From the NCBI RefSeq assembly GCF_965228805.1, contig NZ_CBDDIE010000003.1:2666001-2730000 (forward strand): a DNA stretch of 64,000 nucleotides, given 5' to 3'. The position numbers and the translations under genes were made by a program. The stretch is from JASBTN01 sp965228805 (GTDB lineage: Bacteria; Pseudomonadota; Alphaproteobacteria; Rhodobacterales; Rhodobacteraceae). Positions 15,730 through 23,630 of this stretch are shown one piece after another (the first letter of the stretch is position 1; the number at the start of each line of letters is the position of its first letter). The notes under the pieces are model-generated. The model was not told the DNA's origin and searched no databases. It saw only the letters and a program-made list of their open reading frames with translations.

Positions 15730-16839
15730 TCAGGTGTCGGGCGGGATTAGCACGAAGTTCCCGACGTGTTTCTTCTTCAGGAATTCCTCCTGCGCCTCGG
15801 CAATCCGTTCCAACGGGTAGGTCGCGGCGACGAGGGGTGTGAGTTGGCCGGCCTCAATCAGTGACACGAGGCGCGGGAAGACCGGTTCGTCCCAGGCCGT
15901 CGAGCCGTAAAGGGTGATGTCCTTGAGGTACATGTCACGCATGTCCAGCGCCACGATCGGCCCGGCAATCGCGCCGGAACTGGCATAGCGTCCACCGCGT
16001 TTCAGGAGCTTCAGGAGTACCGGGAACCCGGGCCCGGCGACGTTGTCGATGACCACGTCCACGGCCTCTTCGCCCAGGTTTGCCAGCAGGTCCGCGTCGC
16101 GGGGGATCAGGGTGTCTGCGCCCAACCCGCGCAGCGCGTTGAGCTTGGTGGCACCGGCCACCGCGACCACTTGGGCGCCCCGGCATTTGGCAAGCTGAAC
16201 CGTCGCCGACCCCACCCCGCCTGAAGCGCCGGTGACCAGCACCCGGTCGCCAGGGCCGACACGGGCGCGGGTCAGCATGGTTTCGGCAGTGCCATAGGCG
16301 CAGGGGATGGTGGCAAGCTCTGCATCGCTCCAGGACGTGTCGACGGCGAAGACCTCGGAGGCGGGAACCTTGACGAATTGCGCAAAGGCGCCGTCGAAAT
16401 CGGAGGCCATCCAGATATTCTCGGGCCTGTCGAACCCGTTCACCCGGATGCAGGCGCGCACGATCACGCGGGTGCCGATCCGGGCGGGATCCACCCCGTC
16501 GCCCGTAGCCACTACGCGGCCACAGCAGTCGGTGCCCTGGATCAGCGGAAAGGGCGTGGCCCCGGCCCAGCCGCCGTCGGCTTTCTGTTCGCCCGCCTGG
16601 GCCTGTGCATCCTGGGTCGCATCCGTACTGCCGGTGACCGAGGCGGAGTACCAGCCGAGGCGCGTGTTGATCTCGGTATTGTTTACCCCGGCGGCGAGCA
16701 CGCGCAGAAGCACCTCGCCGGGGCGGGGACGGGGCAGGGGAACCTGGCGCGGCTCCAACCGGTCATAGCCGCCATTACCGGTGGTCACGATGGCGAACAT
16801 GGTGTCGGGCAGGTTGGGTTGGTTGGGCAGGTTGGGCAT
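15730..16839 (-). CDS. Zinc-type alcohol dehydrogenase / quinone-oxidoreductase family protein
   Basis: A 369-residue medium-chain dehydrogenase/reductase. RPRPGEVLLRVLAAGVNNTEINTRLG is the family's GroES-like start; GTDCCGRVVATGDGVDPARIGTRV lines the active site; VLVTGASGGVGSATVQLAKCRGAQVVAVAG at about residues 195-225 is the NAD(P)-binding motif. An insert with low-complexity residues (STDATQDAQAQAGEQKADGG) sits in the substrate domain. It likely reduces an enone/quinone or oxidises an alcohol using NAD(P)H. AGGAG precedes the ATG at 16839. The N-terminus NLPNQPNLP is an unusual short Asn/Pro repeat. Confidence 0.8.
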   Translation of the reverse strand: MPNLPNQPNLPDTMFAIVTTGNGGYDRLEPRQVPLPRPRPGEVLLRVLAAGVNNTEINTRLGWYSASVTGSTDATQDAQAQAGEQKADGGWAGATPFPLIQGTDCCGRVVATGDGVDPARIGTRVIVRACIRVNGFDRPENIWMASDFDGAFAQFVKVPASEVFAVDTSWSDAELATIPCAYGTAETMLTRARVGPGDRVLVTGASGGVGSATVQLAKCRGAQVVAVAGATKLNALRGLGADTLIPRDADLLANLGEEAVDVVIDNVAGPGFPVLLKLLKRGGRYASSGAIAGPIVALDMRDMYLKDITLYGSTAWDEPVFPRLVSLIEAGQLTPLVAATYPLERIAEAQEEFLKKKHVGNFVLIPPDT

Positions 16840-16924
16840 GGGCGCTCCTGTATCTGGCTGGAAGGATCACAGCAGACCGGGGTGTCAAGGTCCAGACCTC
16901 CGTGCCCCTGCGACAGTGCGTGCA

Positions 16925-16954
16925 TTGACGCGAGGGTGGGTGGAGTATTAGTAA
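16925..16954 (+). promoter_or_regulatory. Possible sigma-70-type promoter for a small RNA
   Basis: TTGACG (16925-16930) and TAGTAA (16949-16954) are 18 bases apart, in an AT-richer patch of a gene-free region. A strong terminator lies about 200 bases downstream on the same strand. TATTAG at 16946 is an alternative -10 box with a 15-base spacer. Predicted from sequence only. Confidence 0.35.
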
Positions 16955-16960
16955 TTCGCA

Positions 16961-17162
16961 AAGATGAATGTGTGAATTGGGTGGCGTCGTGCAGCCCGGA
17001 TGAATGGGAACGTGTTGAGCGTTTTGTCGGGGCAGGGGCGCGCGCGGCATGCCTTCGTGCCGGTGAACGATCCGTCCCGTGAATGAAATCCCGCCGCAGC
17101 GGAGTGAGTGGCCGCTGCGATCGGGCCTGCTGGGCCGCCGGGGTGACCTGGCGGCCTTTTTT
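16961..17162 (+). ncRNA. Candidate small RNA ending in an intrinsic terminator
   Basis: If transcription starts near 16961, the RNA is about 200 nt. It contains a hairpin with arms CGCAGCGG/CCGCTGCG (17095-17119) and ends at a terminator hairpin with arms GGCCGCC/GGCGGCC (17133-17156) followed by six T (17157-17162). No rightward protein gene lies upstream that would need this terminator, because the preceding gene is read leftward. A 28-codon frame (17000-17086) exists but has no ribosome-binding site. I do not recognise the RNA as 6S, SRP, tmRNA or RNase P RNA. Confidence 0.35.
17132..17162 (+). terminator. Intrinsic terminator with T6 tail
   Basis: A seven-pair GC-only stem GGCCGCC/GGCGGCC closes a loop GGGGTGACCT, which can itself pair GG with CC, and is followed by TTTTTT. 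The T-run fixes the direction as rightward. Confidence 0.75.
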
Positions 17163-17350
17163 CGTGGTCCCCCGCGTGCAGAGGCGTTGCCAAGCGGCGT
17201 GCGCGTGCCGCGCACCCATGATGTCTTGCGCCTTGTGGCGCTCGGGGCGCCGCGTGTGGTTAGGGCGGTGCCTGGTTTGCGGTTGATGGGGCAGATGACG
17301 GGGCGCGCCCGCCAGCCCGTGCCGGGCTGGCGATGCCGCGCGTCAGCGCG

Positions 17351-17390
17351 GCCCCCCTGCATCAAATTTATGTGCCATAAATTTCCCTGG
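17351..17390 (-). terminator. AT-rich hairpin after gdhA, member of a repeated 3'-end element
   Basis: The core 17364-17384 has perfect nine-base arms AAATTTATG and CATAAATTT with a three-base loop. Read leftward, it lies about 30 bases past the gdhA stop. Flanks on the plus strand, GCCCCCCTGCATC before and CCCTGG after, match those around the palindrome at 25834-25853 (GCCCCCCTGTATC and CCTGG), although the cores differ. This points to a conserved 3'-end element. Confidence 0.65.
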
Positions 17391-17412
17391 CACTATTCCC
17401 GTCGGGCAGGGC

Positions 17413-18843
17413 TTACAGCCCCTTGGCGCGGTAGCTCTTGGCCACGCGGTCGATCGCCACGATATAGGCCGCCACGCGCAGGTCGGTGACATCGTCACGC
17501 CCGTGCCAGACCTCGCGCATCGACTGATAGGCGATGCGCATCGTGTCATCGAGCCCTGAGCGCACCAGTTCCAGCTCATCTGCACCACGCAGGTAGCGCT
17601 GCTTGAAGTCCGGTTTCATCGACCAGGCGTCGCCCAGGTGGTCGGAGAGCCGTTCCAGCTCGTCCACCACCAGCTGGTGGCGCGCCTCTTCCTGGCGGCG
17701 TTGCATGCGGCCGAAGCGGATGTGGCTGAGGTTCTTGACCCATTCGAAATAGGAGACCGTCACACCGCCTGCGTTGGCATACATGTCGGGAATGATCACC
17801 GTGCCCTTCTTGCGCAGGATCTCGTCGGCACCGGCGGTCACCGGTCCGTTCGCCGCCTCGATGATAAGCGGGGCCTTGATGTTGTTCGCATTGGTCAGGT
17901 TGATCACGCCCTCCAGCGCGGCGGGGATCAGGATGTCGCAGTCCTGCTCCAGCACCTTGGCGCCGTCTTCGACATAGGTCGCATCGGCATAGTCCTTTAC
18001 CCCGCCGTGGTTGACGATCCAGCGGTGCACCGCCTCGACGTCCAGCCCGCGGTCATCCACCAGCGCGCCGTCGCGTTCAATGATGCCGGTGATCTTCGCA
18101 CCATCCTCCGAGGCCAGGAACTTGGCCGCGTGGAAGCCCACATTGCCCAGCCCCTGCACGACGATGCGCTTGCCGTCGAGCTTGCCTTCCATCCCGGCCG
18201 CCTTGACGTCCTCGGGGTTGCGGAAGAACTCGCGCAGGGCGTATTGCACGCCGCGCCCGGTGGCCTCCACCCGGCCCGAGATCCCGCCCGCATTCAGCGG
18301 TTTGCCGGTGACACAGGCCTTGGCGTTGATGTCGGTCGTGTTCATGCGGGCGAACTGGTCGGCGATCCAGGCCATCTCGCGTTCGCCGGTGCCCATGTCG
18401 GGGGCAGGGACGTTTTGTGAGGGGTTGATCAGGTCGCGTTTGGCCAGCTCATAGGCAAAACGGCGGGTGATCAGCTCCAGCTCATGTTCCTCATACTGGC
18501 GCGGGTCGATGCACAGGCCGCCCTTCGAGCCGCCGAAGGGCGTTTCCACCAGGGCGCATTTGTAGGTCATCAGGGCGGCCAGCGCCTCCACCTCGTCCTG
18601 GTTCACGCCGATCGCGTAGCGGATCCCGCCCTTGACCGGTTCCATGTGTTCCGAATGCACCGAGCGATAGCCGGTAAATGTCTGGATTTCGCCGCGAAGA
18701 CGCACACCGAAGCGTACGGTATAGGTCGCGTTGCAGACGCGGATCTTCTGTTCCAGCCCCGGCGGCAGGTCCATCAGCCCCACGGCGCGATTGAACATCA
18801 AGTCCACGGATTGACGAAAACTGGGTTCCTGAACGGCGGCCAT
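17413..18843 (-). CDS. gdhA: Glutamate dehydrogenase (Glu/Leu/Phe/Val dehydrogenase family)
   Basis: A 476-residue enzyme interconverting glutamate and 2-oxoglutarate plus ammonium with NAD(P). EPVKGGIRYA...VETPFGGSKGGL carries the catalytic lysines, QNVPAPDMGTGEREMAWIADQF the active-site aspartate, and IVVQGLGNVGFHAAKFLASEDGAKITGIIERDGAL the dinucleotide fold. An acidic residue at the end of beta-2 (IIERDG) suggests, but does not prove, NAD preference. I start at 18843 because AGGAGG lies five bases upstream; the in-frame ATG at 18864 would place the ribosome-binding site inside the gene. A 14-base inverted repeat (18874-18887) lies just upstream. Confidence 0.92.
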   Translation of the reverse strand: MAAVQEPSFRQSVDLMFNRAVGLMDLPPGLEQKIRVCNATYTVRFGVRLRGEIQTFTGYRSVHSEHMEPVKGGIRYAIGVNQDEVEALAALMTYKCALVETPFGGSKGGLCIDPRQYEEHELELITRRFAYELAKRDLINPSQNVPAPDMGTGEREMAWIADQFARMNTTDINAKACVTGKPLNAGGISGRVEATGRGVQYALREFFRNPEDVKAAGMEGKLDGKRIVVQGLGNVGFHAAKFLASEDGAKITGIIERDGALVDDRGLDVEAVHRWIVNHGGVKDYADATYVEDGAKVLEQDCDILIPAALEGVINLTNANNIKAPLIIEAANGPVTAGADEILRKKGTVIIPDMYANAGGVTVSYFEWVKNLSHIRFGRMQRRQEEARHQLVVDELERLSDHLGDAWSMKPDFKQRYLRGADELELVRSGLDDTMRIAYQSMREVWHGRDDVTDLRVAAYIVAIDRVAKSYRAKGL

Positions 18844-19172
18844 GGGCCCCTCCTGGTTGGTCACGATAACTGAGTCGCATCTGCGACATTCTGACCTGAC
18901 CCTAGGCCGGTTTGGTTAACAGGACACCCAGAAAGTTCCGATGCGGACATATTTTTCCGTGAGCAAAGGGTTAACGAAACCCGATGGATTGTCGCTGACC
19001 GGACAACAATACGCCTGTGTAGGGTCGATTGCCGCGCAATCTCCCGGAAAACGCCCTGTTTTCCCTGTCTGGCGCCCTATTTTCGCCACTTTGCCCGCGC
19101 ATCTTCGCATCGTTATGGGTGTGGGCGGTTGCGTTTTATTGAACTGTGCCCCAGCGCAGGGAAAGGTCAGAG
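18844..19172. other. Divergent intergenic region between gdhA and the Tad-type operon
   Basis: 329 bases that must hold promoters for both directions. Visible structure: the palindrome GTCGCATCTGCGAC (18874-18887) near the gdhA start, GGTTAAC at about 18912 and GGGTTAACGAAACCC at about 18967, an interrupted inverted repeat. I cannot assign -35/-10 boxes with confidence. No gene is supported. Confidence 0.55.
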
Positions 19173-20903
19173 ATGGCACGTATCCGCTTGAGGAATTTTG
19201 ACAAGGGCTTCGCCGGGGGGCGGGTCAAGCGAAACGGGCTGATGGCACGTTTCTGGCGCGAGGAGGATGGATCGTTCATCATCTTCGGCCTTTTCCTGTT
19301 CGTGCTGATGCTGATGATCGGCGGGCTGGCCGTGGACCTGATGCGCTATGAGGCGCAACGTGCGCGCCTGCAGGCAACGCTGGACCGGGCGGTGCTGGCC
19401 GCCGCGTCGATGTCGCAGCCCGTGCCCCCGAAACAGGTTGTGATCGACTATTTCCAACGTGCGGGCCTGGGCGGGCTCATCACCGAAGACGACATCACGG
19501 TCGAGGATTTCACGACCTATCGCCGGGTGTCGGCGGATGTGGAGATGATCGTCGATGGCACGTTCATCAACCTGATGGGCATTGACCACCTGACCGCGCC
19601 GGGCGTCGGCGCGGCGGAAGAGAGCGCCTCGCAGACCGAAATCAGCCTGGTTCTGGACGTCTCGGGGTCGATGCGCTGGAGCTCGGCCTCGGGCAACTCG
19701 AAAAACTACGAGCTGCGCCAGGCGGCCAAACAGTTCGTCAACATCCTGCAATGCGACCCGTCCGACGGCGAAGAGACCGAGGATTGCACGGTTGAATTCG
19801 GCAAGGTCTCGATCAGCCTCATTCCCTATTCGGAACAGGTCGTGGCAGGCGAAACCCTGCTGGCGGCGCTGCCGGACAATGTGACCGTGACGGCCGAACA
19901 CACGTCGTCGAGCTGCATTCACTGGGCCGAAGAGGATTTCGAGGATACCGGGCTGGACCTGACCGATCCGCTTCTGACCCTGCAACGGGCCGGGCATTTC
20001 GACCCGTGGAGCGGCACCTGGGACATTCCGGATGAGGAAGAAAACTGGACCTGCCGCATTCTTGAAGATGACGCCTGGCGTGAGATCATGCCCTTTGGCG
20101 CCTCACATGCGGACCTGCGTGCCCGCATTGAGCAACTGGGCAATGACGGCAACACCTCGATCGACATCGGCATGAAATGGGCCACGTTGCTGCTGGATCC
20201 CTCGCTGCGCACCACATCCGTGGAGTTGATTGCAGAGGGCGAAGTCGATGCCACCTTTGCCAACCGCCCCTTCAGCTACACGGAGCGTGGCATTTCGAAG
20301 GTCGTGGTGCTGATGACGGATGGGGAAAACACCCGTCAGCATTACCTGCATGCGGACAATCGCGAAGGCGGTAGCGAAATTTGGTATAATGAACAGGAAG
20401 ATGTTTATTCTGCCTTCCGACCGTCGACGGGCAAATACTATCGCACCGATACCGGCGAATGGCTGGATGAAGCTTATGGCAACAACAATGGTGGTGAGAC
20501 CGAGACAGTGCGCGTTTGCACCGGTCGGCGCTGGTGGCGCCGGTGCTGGTACGAAACCGTGACCACGACTCCCGATCCGGGTACGGCTGTTCAGCTGAGC
20601 TATCAGGAACTCTGGAAAGAGCATTGGACCTGGGCGCGCTACGACCAATACAGCTGGCTGGACGCGGGCACTTACTATGATACCACAACCAAGGACGACC
20701 GGCTGCAGGACATTTGCACGGCTGCCAAGAACGCGGGCATCACCATCTTCACGGTGGGGTTCGAAACCTCGGAACGGTCGAATGCGGTCATGGCCAGCTG
20801 CGCCAGCTCGCCCGCCCACCATTTCGACGTGGAAGGCACCGACCTGACCGACGCTTTCGCTGCGATTGCCCGCGAAATCTCGAAACTGCGACTGGTGAAC
20901 TGA
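19173..20903 (+). CDS. TadG-like pilus/surface protein with VWA domain
   Basis: 576 residues. The N-terminus REEDGSFIIFGLFLFVLMLMIGGLAVDLMRYEAQRARLQATLDRAVLAAAS is the TadE/TadG-type membrane anchor, with a short cytosolic lead and the rest outside. A von Willebrand A domain begins ISLVLDVSGSMRWSSAS (D-x-S-G-S, about residue 160) and continues to VVVLMTDGENTRQHYL. A long insert includes VRVCTGRRWWRRCWYETV, with Cys residues that may pair. It ends YFDVEGT-like with AAIAREISKLRLVN. The ATG at 19173 follows AGGTCAGAG. First of three genes; probably involved in Flp/Tad pilus or surface adhesion. Confidence 0.82.
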   Translation: MARIRLRNFDKGFAGGRVKRNGLMARFWREEDGSFIIFGLFLFVLMLMIGGLAVDLMRYEAQRARLQATLDRAVLAAASMSQPVPPKQVVIDYFQRAGLGGLITEDDITVEDFTTYRRVSADVEMIVDGTFINLMGIDHLTAPGVGAAEESASQTEISLVLDVSGSMRWSSASGNSKNYELRQAAKQFVNILQCDPSDGEETEDCTVEFGKVSISLIPYSEQVVAGETLLAALPDNVTVTAEHTSSSCIHWAEEDFEDTGLDLTDPLLTLQRAGHFDPWSGTWDIPDEEENWTCRILEDDAWREIMPFGASHADLRARIEQLGNDGNTSIDIGMKWATLLLDPSLRTTSVELIAEGEVDATFANRPFSYTERGISKVVVLMTDGENTRQHYLHADNREGGSEIWYNEQEDVYSAFRPSTGKYYRTDTGEWLDEAYGNNNGGETETVRVCTGRRWWRRCWYETVTTTPDPGTAVQLSYQELWKEHWTWARYDQYSWLDAGTYYDTTTKDDRLQDICTAAKNAGITIFTVGFETSERSNAVMASCASSPAHHFDVEGTDLTDAFAAIAREISKLRLVN

Positions 20904-20904
20904 C

Positions 20905-21444
20905 ATGGCTGTTCTGACCCGCACAAAACGCCTTGGCCGCCGGTTCCTGCGTGAGGAAAGCGGCACCGCCACGATCGAGTTCGTGCTGCTGTTCCCCGCG
21001 ATCATGTGGCTGTTCTTCTCGGCCATCGAGGTGGGCGTGCATATGACGCGCATGGTCATGCTGGACCGCGCGCTGGACCTGAACGTGCGTGCGCTTCGCC
21101 TGGGCGCGCTGGACCCGGCCACCCATGACGAGCTGAAACGGCGCGTCTGCTCGGATGCGCTGATCTTCAAGGATTGCCCGAATGCGGTGATCATCGAACT
21201 GATCCCGATCTCGCGCGACAATTGGAGCCTGCCCAGCGGCGGCGCCACATGCGTCGACCGGTCCGAAGAAATCGATCCGGCGATCGAGTTTACCATCGGC
21301 GGTGAGAACCAGATCATGCTGGTGCGCGCCTGTGCGGTGCTCAACCCGTTCTTCGGCGCGTCGAAACTGGTCATGCAGATGCCGCTGGACGACAGTGGCG
21401 GGGTGGTGATCACCGCTGCATCAACCTTTGTGAACGAGCCATAG
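20905..21444 (+). CDS. TadE-like pseudopilin
   Basis: A 179-residue protein starting MAVLTRTKRLGRRFLREESGTATIEFVLLFPAIMWLFFSAIEVGVHMTRMVML: a basic lead, a G-T-A-T-I-E-F prepilin-like motif with Glu in the fifth-type position, and one hydrophobic helix, as in TadE. The rest is extracytoplasmic with four cysteines (VCSDALIFKDC, ATCVDRS, RACAV). One base separates it from the upstream stop. A prepilin peptidase such as TadV would cleave before the hydrophobic segment; none is in the window. Confidence 0.82.
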   Translation: MAVLTRTKRLGRRFLREESGTATIEFVLLFPAIMWLFFSAIEVGVHMTRMVMLDRALDLNVRALRLGALDPATHDELKRRVCSDALIFKDCPNAVIIELIPISRDNWSLPSGGATCVDRSEEIDPAIEFTIGGENQIMLVRACAVLNPFFGASKLVMQMPLDDSGGVVITAASTFVNEP

Positions 21445-21456
21445 GAGGGAATGACC

Positions 21457-22065
21457 ATGCGAGATTTCCTGACCCCGCTCCGCAACCGGACCCGCGCCTT
21501 CTGCCGGGACGAAGACGGCAGCATGACGGTCGAGGCGGTGATGATCCTGCCGTTTCTGCTCTGGGCCTTCCTGGCGACCTTTACCTATTTCGACGTCTAT
21601 CGCGCGAAGAACCTGGCGTTGAAGGCGAATTACGCGATCTCGGACCTTCTGAGCCGGGAAAACACGCCGATCGACATGAATTACCTGTTGGGGATCGAGG
21701 ACATCTATACCTACCTCACCCAAGGCGGGGATCCGGCCTGGGTGCGCGTGACCGTGGTGCGCTGTACCGAAGATTGTACGGATGAGGCCGTGCGGACATT
21801 GGATGTCGGGTGGTCGAAGGCAACGGATGGTCTGGCCGCGCTGACGGATGAACAGGTCCAGGAGACCTATGCCGATGTCATCCCTCTGCTGGCCGAAGGC
21901 GATTGGGTCACCATGGTCGAAACCATGGCTGGCTATGAGCCGCCCTTTTCGGTCTATCTGACCGGGATCCGGCCTCGGGACATGCGTGACATCGTCTTGA
22001 CCCGCCCGCGTTTCGCCAGCCAGTTGTGCTGGAACACCGAACCGATCTGCGACAATTACGAGTGA
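21457..22065 (+). CDS. TadE/TadF-like pseudopilin
   Basis: About 202 residues starting MRDFLTPLRNRTRAFCRDEDGSMTVEAVMILPFLLWAFLATFTYFDVYRAKNLALKANYAISDLLSRE: again a basic lead, a G-S-M-T-V-E-A motif and one membrane helix. The outer part has paired cysteines (VRCTEDCTDEA and LCWNTEPICDNYE). AGGAGG lies eight bases before the ATG at 21457 and only two before the in-frame ATG at 21451, so I use the former. Third and last gene of the operon; no tadA/B/C or flp gene is adjacent. Confidence 0.8.
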   Translation: MRDFLTPLRNRTRAFCRDEDGSMTVEAVMILPFLLWAFLATFTYFDVYRAKNLALKANYAISDLLSRENTPIDMNYLLGIEDIYTYLTQGGDPAWVRVTVVRCTEDCTDEAVRTLDVGWSKATDGLAALTDEQVQETYADVIPLLAEGDWVTMVETMAGYEPPFSVYLTGIRPRDMRDIVLTRPRFASQLCWNTEPICDNYE

Positions 22066-22128
22066 TCGGCCACGCGTGAGCGGATCGTCGCCCCGGGCGT
22101 AGCCGTTTCGGTCAGGTGGGGCCTTGCG

Positions 22129-22608
22129 TCACTGCGTGTCACGCTCTGCAAGCAGAAGGCCGATCCGGTCCGCCATGTTGCGCGTCTCGGCCGGGTTGGT
22201 GGCACCGCCAACGGCCAGCCGGTCACCGATGCGCCAGTAAAGCCCTGGCACCCAGGCGCGCGGCTGCGGGCGGGTAAGGCGCAGCATGAACCCGTTGGAA
22301 GGTGTGAAGGCGAAGGCGCCGCGATCGACCGCGCGCATCTCGTCCACATGGGCAAGGATCGCGCCCTGGCTGTCCATCAGCACGCTTTCGGTCAGAACCA
22401 GGCTGCGCCCCTGACCACGCAGGGAGTGCGTGGCAACCCAAAGGCTCGCCAGGCCCAAAGCCGCAAGCAGCAGTCGCTGCACAGGACCGGCCACCGGCGA
22501 GGTGGCGGCAAGCGCCAGGAAGATGACGGCCAGGACAAAGATCAAGGTGGTCGAGACCCAGCGGCGGGCGGGCGCGGCGGAAAGCGTGGCAAGGACGGTA
22601 TCGGTCAT
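22129..22608 (-). CDS. Small two-helix membrane protein, function unknown
   Basis: A 159-residue protein starting MTDTVLATLSAAPARRWVSTTLIFVLAVIFLALAATS, then a second hydrophobic segment PVQRLLLAALGLASLWVATHSL. The C-terminal part (SLVLTESVLMDSQGAILAHVDEMRAVDRGAFAFTPSNGFMLRLTRP...LYWRIGDRLAVGG) looks like a small beta-rich cytosolic domain of the PH-like kind seen in bacterial membrane proteins. Upstream in-frame start codons extend into sequence without a ribosome-binding site. Convergent with the Tad-type operon. No role can be assigned. Confidence 0.7.
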   Translation of the reverse strand: MTDTVLATLSAAPARRWVSTTLIFVLAVIFLALAATSPVAGPVQRLLLAALGLASLWVATHSLRGQGRSLVLTESVLMDSQGAILAHVDEMRAVDRGAFAFTPSNGFMLRLTRPQPRAWVPGLYWRIGDRLAVGGATNPAETRNMADRIGLLLAERDTQ

Positions 22609-22781
22609 GGCCATTGTGTAGCCCGTGGCGCAGACGGGGGAAAGGGGCCACACGCGCGACCCGGCTCCCGCCCAACATGCGGAGCGCCCGTGGCGGGTGC
22701 TGTGGCCTCCCACCCCGCCGGGCCCCGCGCGTGGCCCCCTTTATCAAGCCTGTTCAATAATCCTCACGGATCCCGGCCCGG

Positions 22782-23627
22782 TCAGTCCATGTATTCATCC
22801 GCCCGCTGCCCGGCGCGTTCCAGATGCACCGGCAACACCCGGCCATAGAGCTGGCGCGTGCGCTCCGGGCTGCCCACCATGTCCGGCATTTCGACATAGG
22901 AGAAAATTGCCACATGCCGCGCCCGCTTGCCCTTGAGCGGCGCCACCCGGTGCAACGAGTAACGCCCACGAAACAGCTGCAAGTCGCCCGGCTCCAGCAC
23001 CAGGCTGCGCACCTGATCACGTTCCCCGTCCAGAACCGCCTGGACCGCCGCGAATTCTTCGCCGCCCCCCTGGATCGATCGCAGGTTGGGCGCATACTCG
23101 AACTCGCCCCCGGCCTCGGCATTCTGCAACGCCAGCGTCACGGTGAAGTTGTTCGTGTCGAAATGCCAGGGAAACCCGTTTCCCGCGCCTGCGGTATTCA
23201 CGATCACATCGGCCAAAGGGTCGGCATAGCGAAAGAACCGCGCCTCCGACTCATTCAGGGCCTGGCGGATGAAATCGTCGAAGCCCGGGAAATCATGCAC
23301 CTGCCTTAGCGGCCCGTCCTTGGCGAAATTGTCCGCCGCGACGAACCCGTTCGAGCGGTCGAAGAACCGGTTTACCGGGTGGCTCGCAGGAAGCCTGTCA
23401 TCGGGCTGGCTGAAATAGACATTGGTGCGCGACCCCGAGGCATGCGCCCGATCCGCCACCCCATCTGCCTCGGCCACACAGGCGGCCACGCCCTCCGAGG
23501 TCAGAAACCCCTTCAGCACGGCACAGCCATCCTGCGCCAGATCCCCCTGCACATCCGACAACATGCGCGCATAGGCCGGGCTTTCGGGCAGGTCGATCGG
23601 GTATTTGCCGAGGTCGATCAACTGCAT
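22782..23627 (-). CDS. 2-oxoglutarate/Fe(II)-dependent oxygenase related to HalD/BesD
   Basis: A 281-residue enzyme. The iron site is His155-x-Asp157 (PWHFDTNNF) with the distal histidine at 226 (YSLHRVAP), and a following arginine (KRARHVAIF) suits 2-oxoglutarate binding. Sequence layout recalls the HalD/BesD amino-acid halogenase family, but those halogenases replace the aspartate with glycine. The intact H-x-D here predicts hydroxylation, not chlorination. The start at 23627 lies three bases past the stop of the dehydrogenase gene, so the two are probably co-transcribed and may act on one substrate, perhaps an amino acid or hydroxy acid. Confidence 0.75.
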   Translation of the reverse strand: MQLIDLGKYPIDLPESPAYARMLSDVQGDLAQDGCAVLKGFLTSEGVAACVAEADGVADRAHASGSRTNVYFSQPDDRLPASHPVNRFFDRSNGFVAADNFAKDGPLRQVHDFPGFDDFIRQALNESEARFFRYADPLADVIVNTAGAGNGFPWHFDTNNFTVTLALQNAEAGGEFEYAPNLRSIQGGGEEFAAVQAVLDGERDQVRSLVLEPGDLQLFRGRYSLHRVAPLKGKRARHVAIFSYVEMPDMVGSPERTRQLYGRVLPVHLERAGQRADEYMD

Positions 23628-23630
23628 GGT

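Larger units (their letters stand above)
16840..17412. other. 573-base region without a protein gene
   Basis: Between the divergently transcribed start of the dehydrogenase gene (16839) and the stop of gdhA (17413). It holds a possible rightward promoter (16925-16954), two hairpins and a T-run (17095-17162) consistent with a small RNA, about 190 bases of GC-rich sequence with no clear signal, and the gdhA 3' palindrome (17351-17390). Open frames here lack ribosome-binding sites and motifs. Confidence 0.6.

Noticed and set aside
17000..17086. 28-codon open frame inside the candidate small RNA
   Set aside because: No ribosome-binding site, no motif, and GC-rich regions commonly give frames of this size.
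22782..23627. Halogenase activity for the BesD-like protein
   Set aside because: The iron-site aspartate is present (HFD), while halogenases have glycine or alanine there to make room for chloride.
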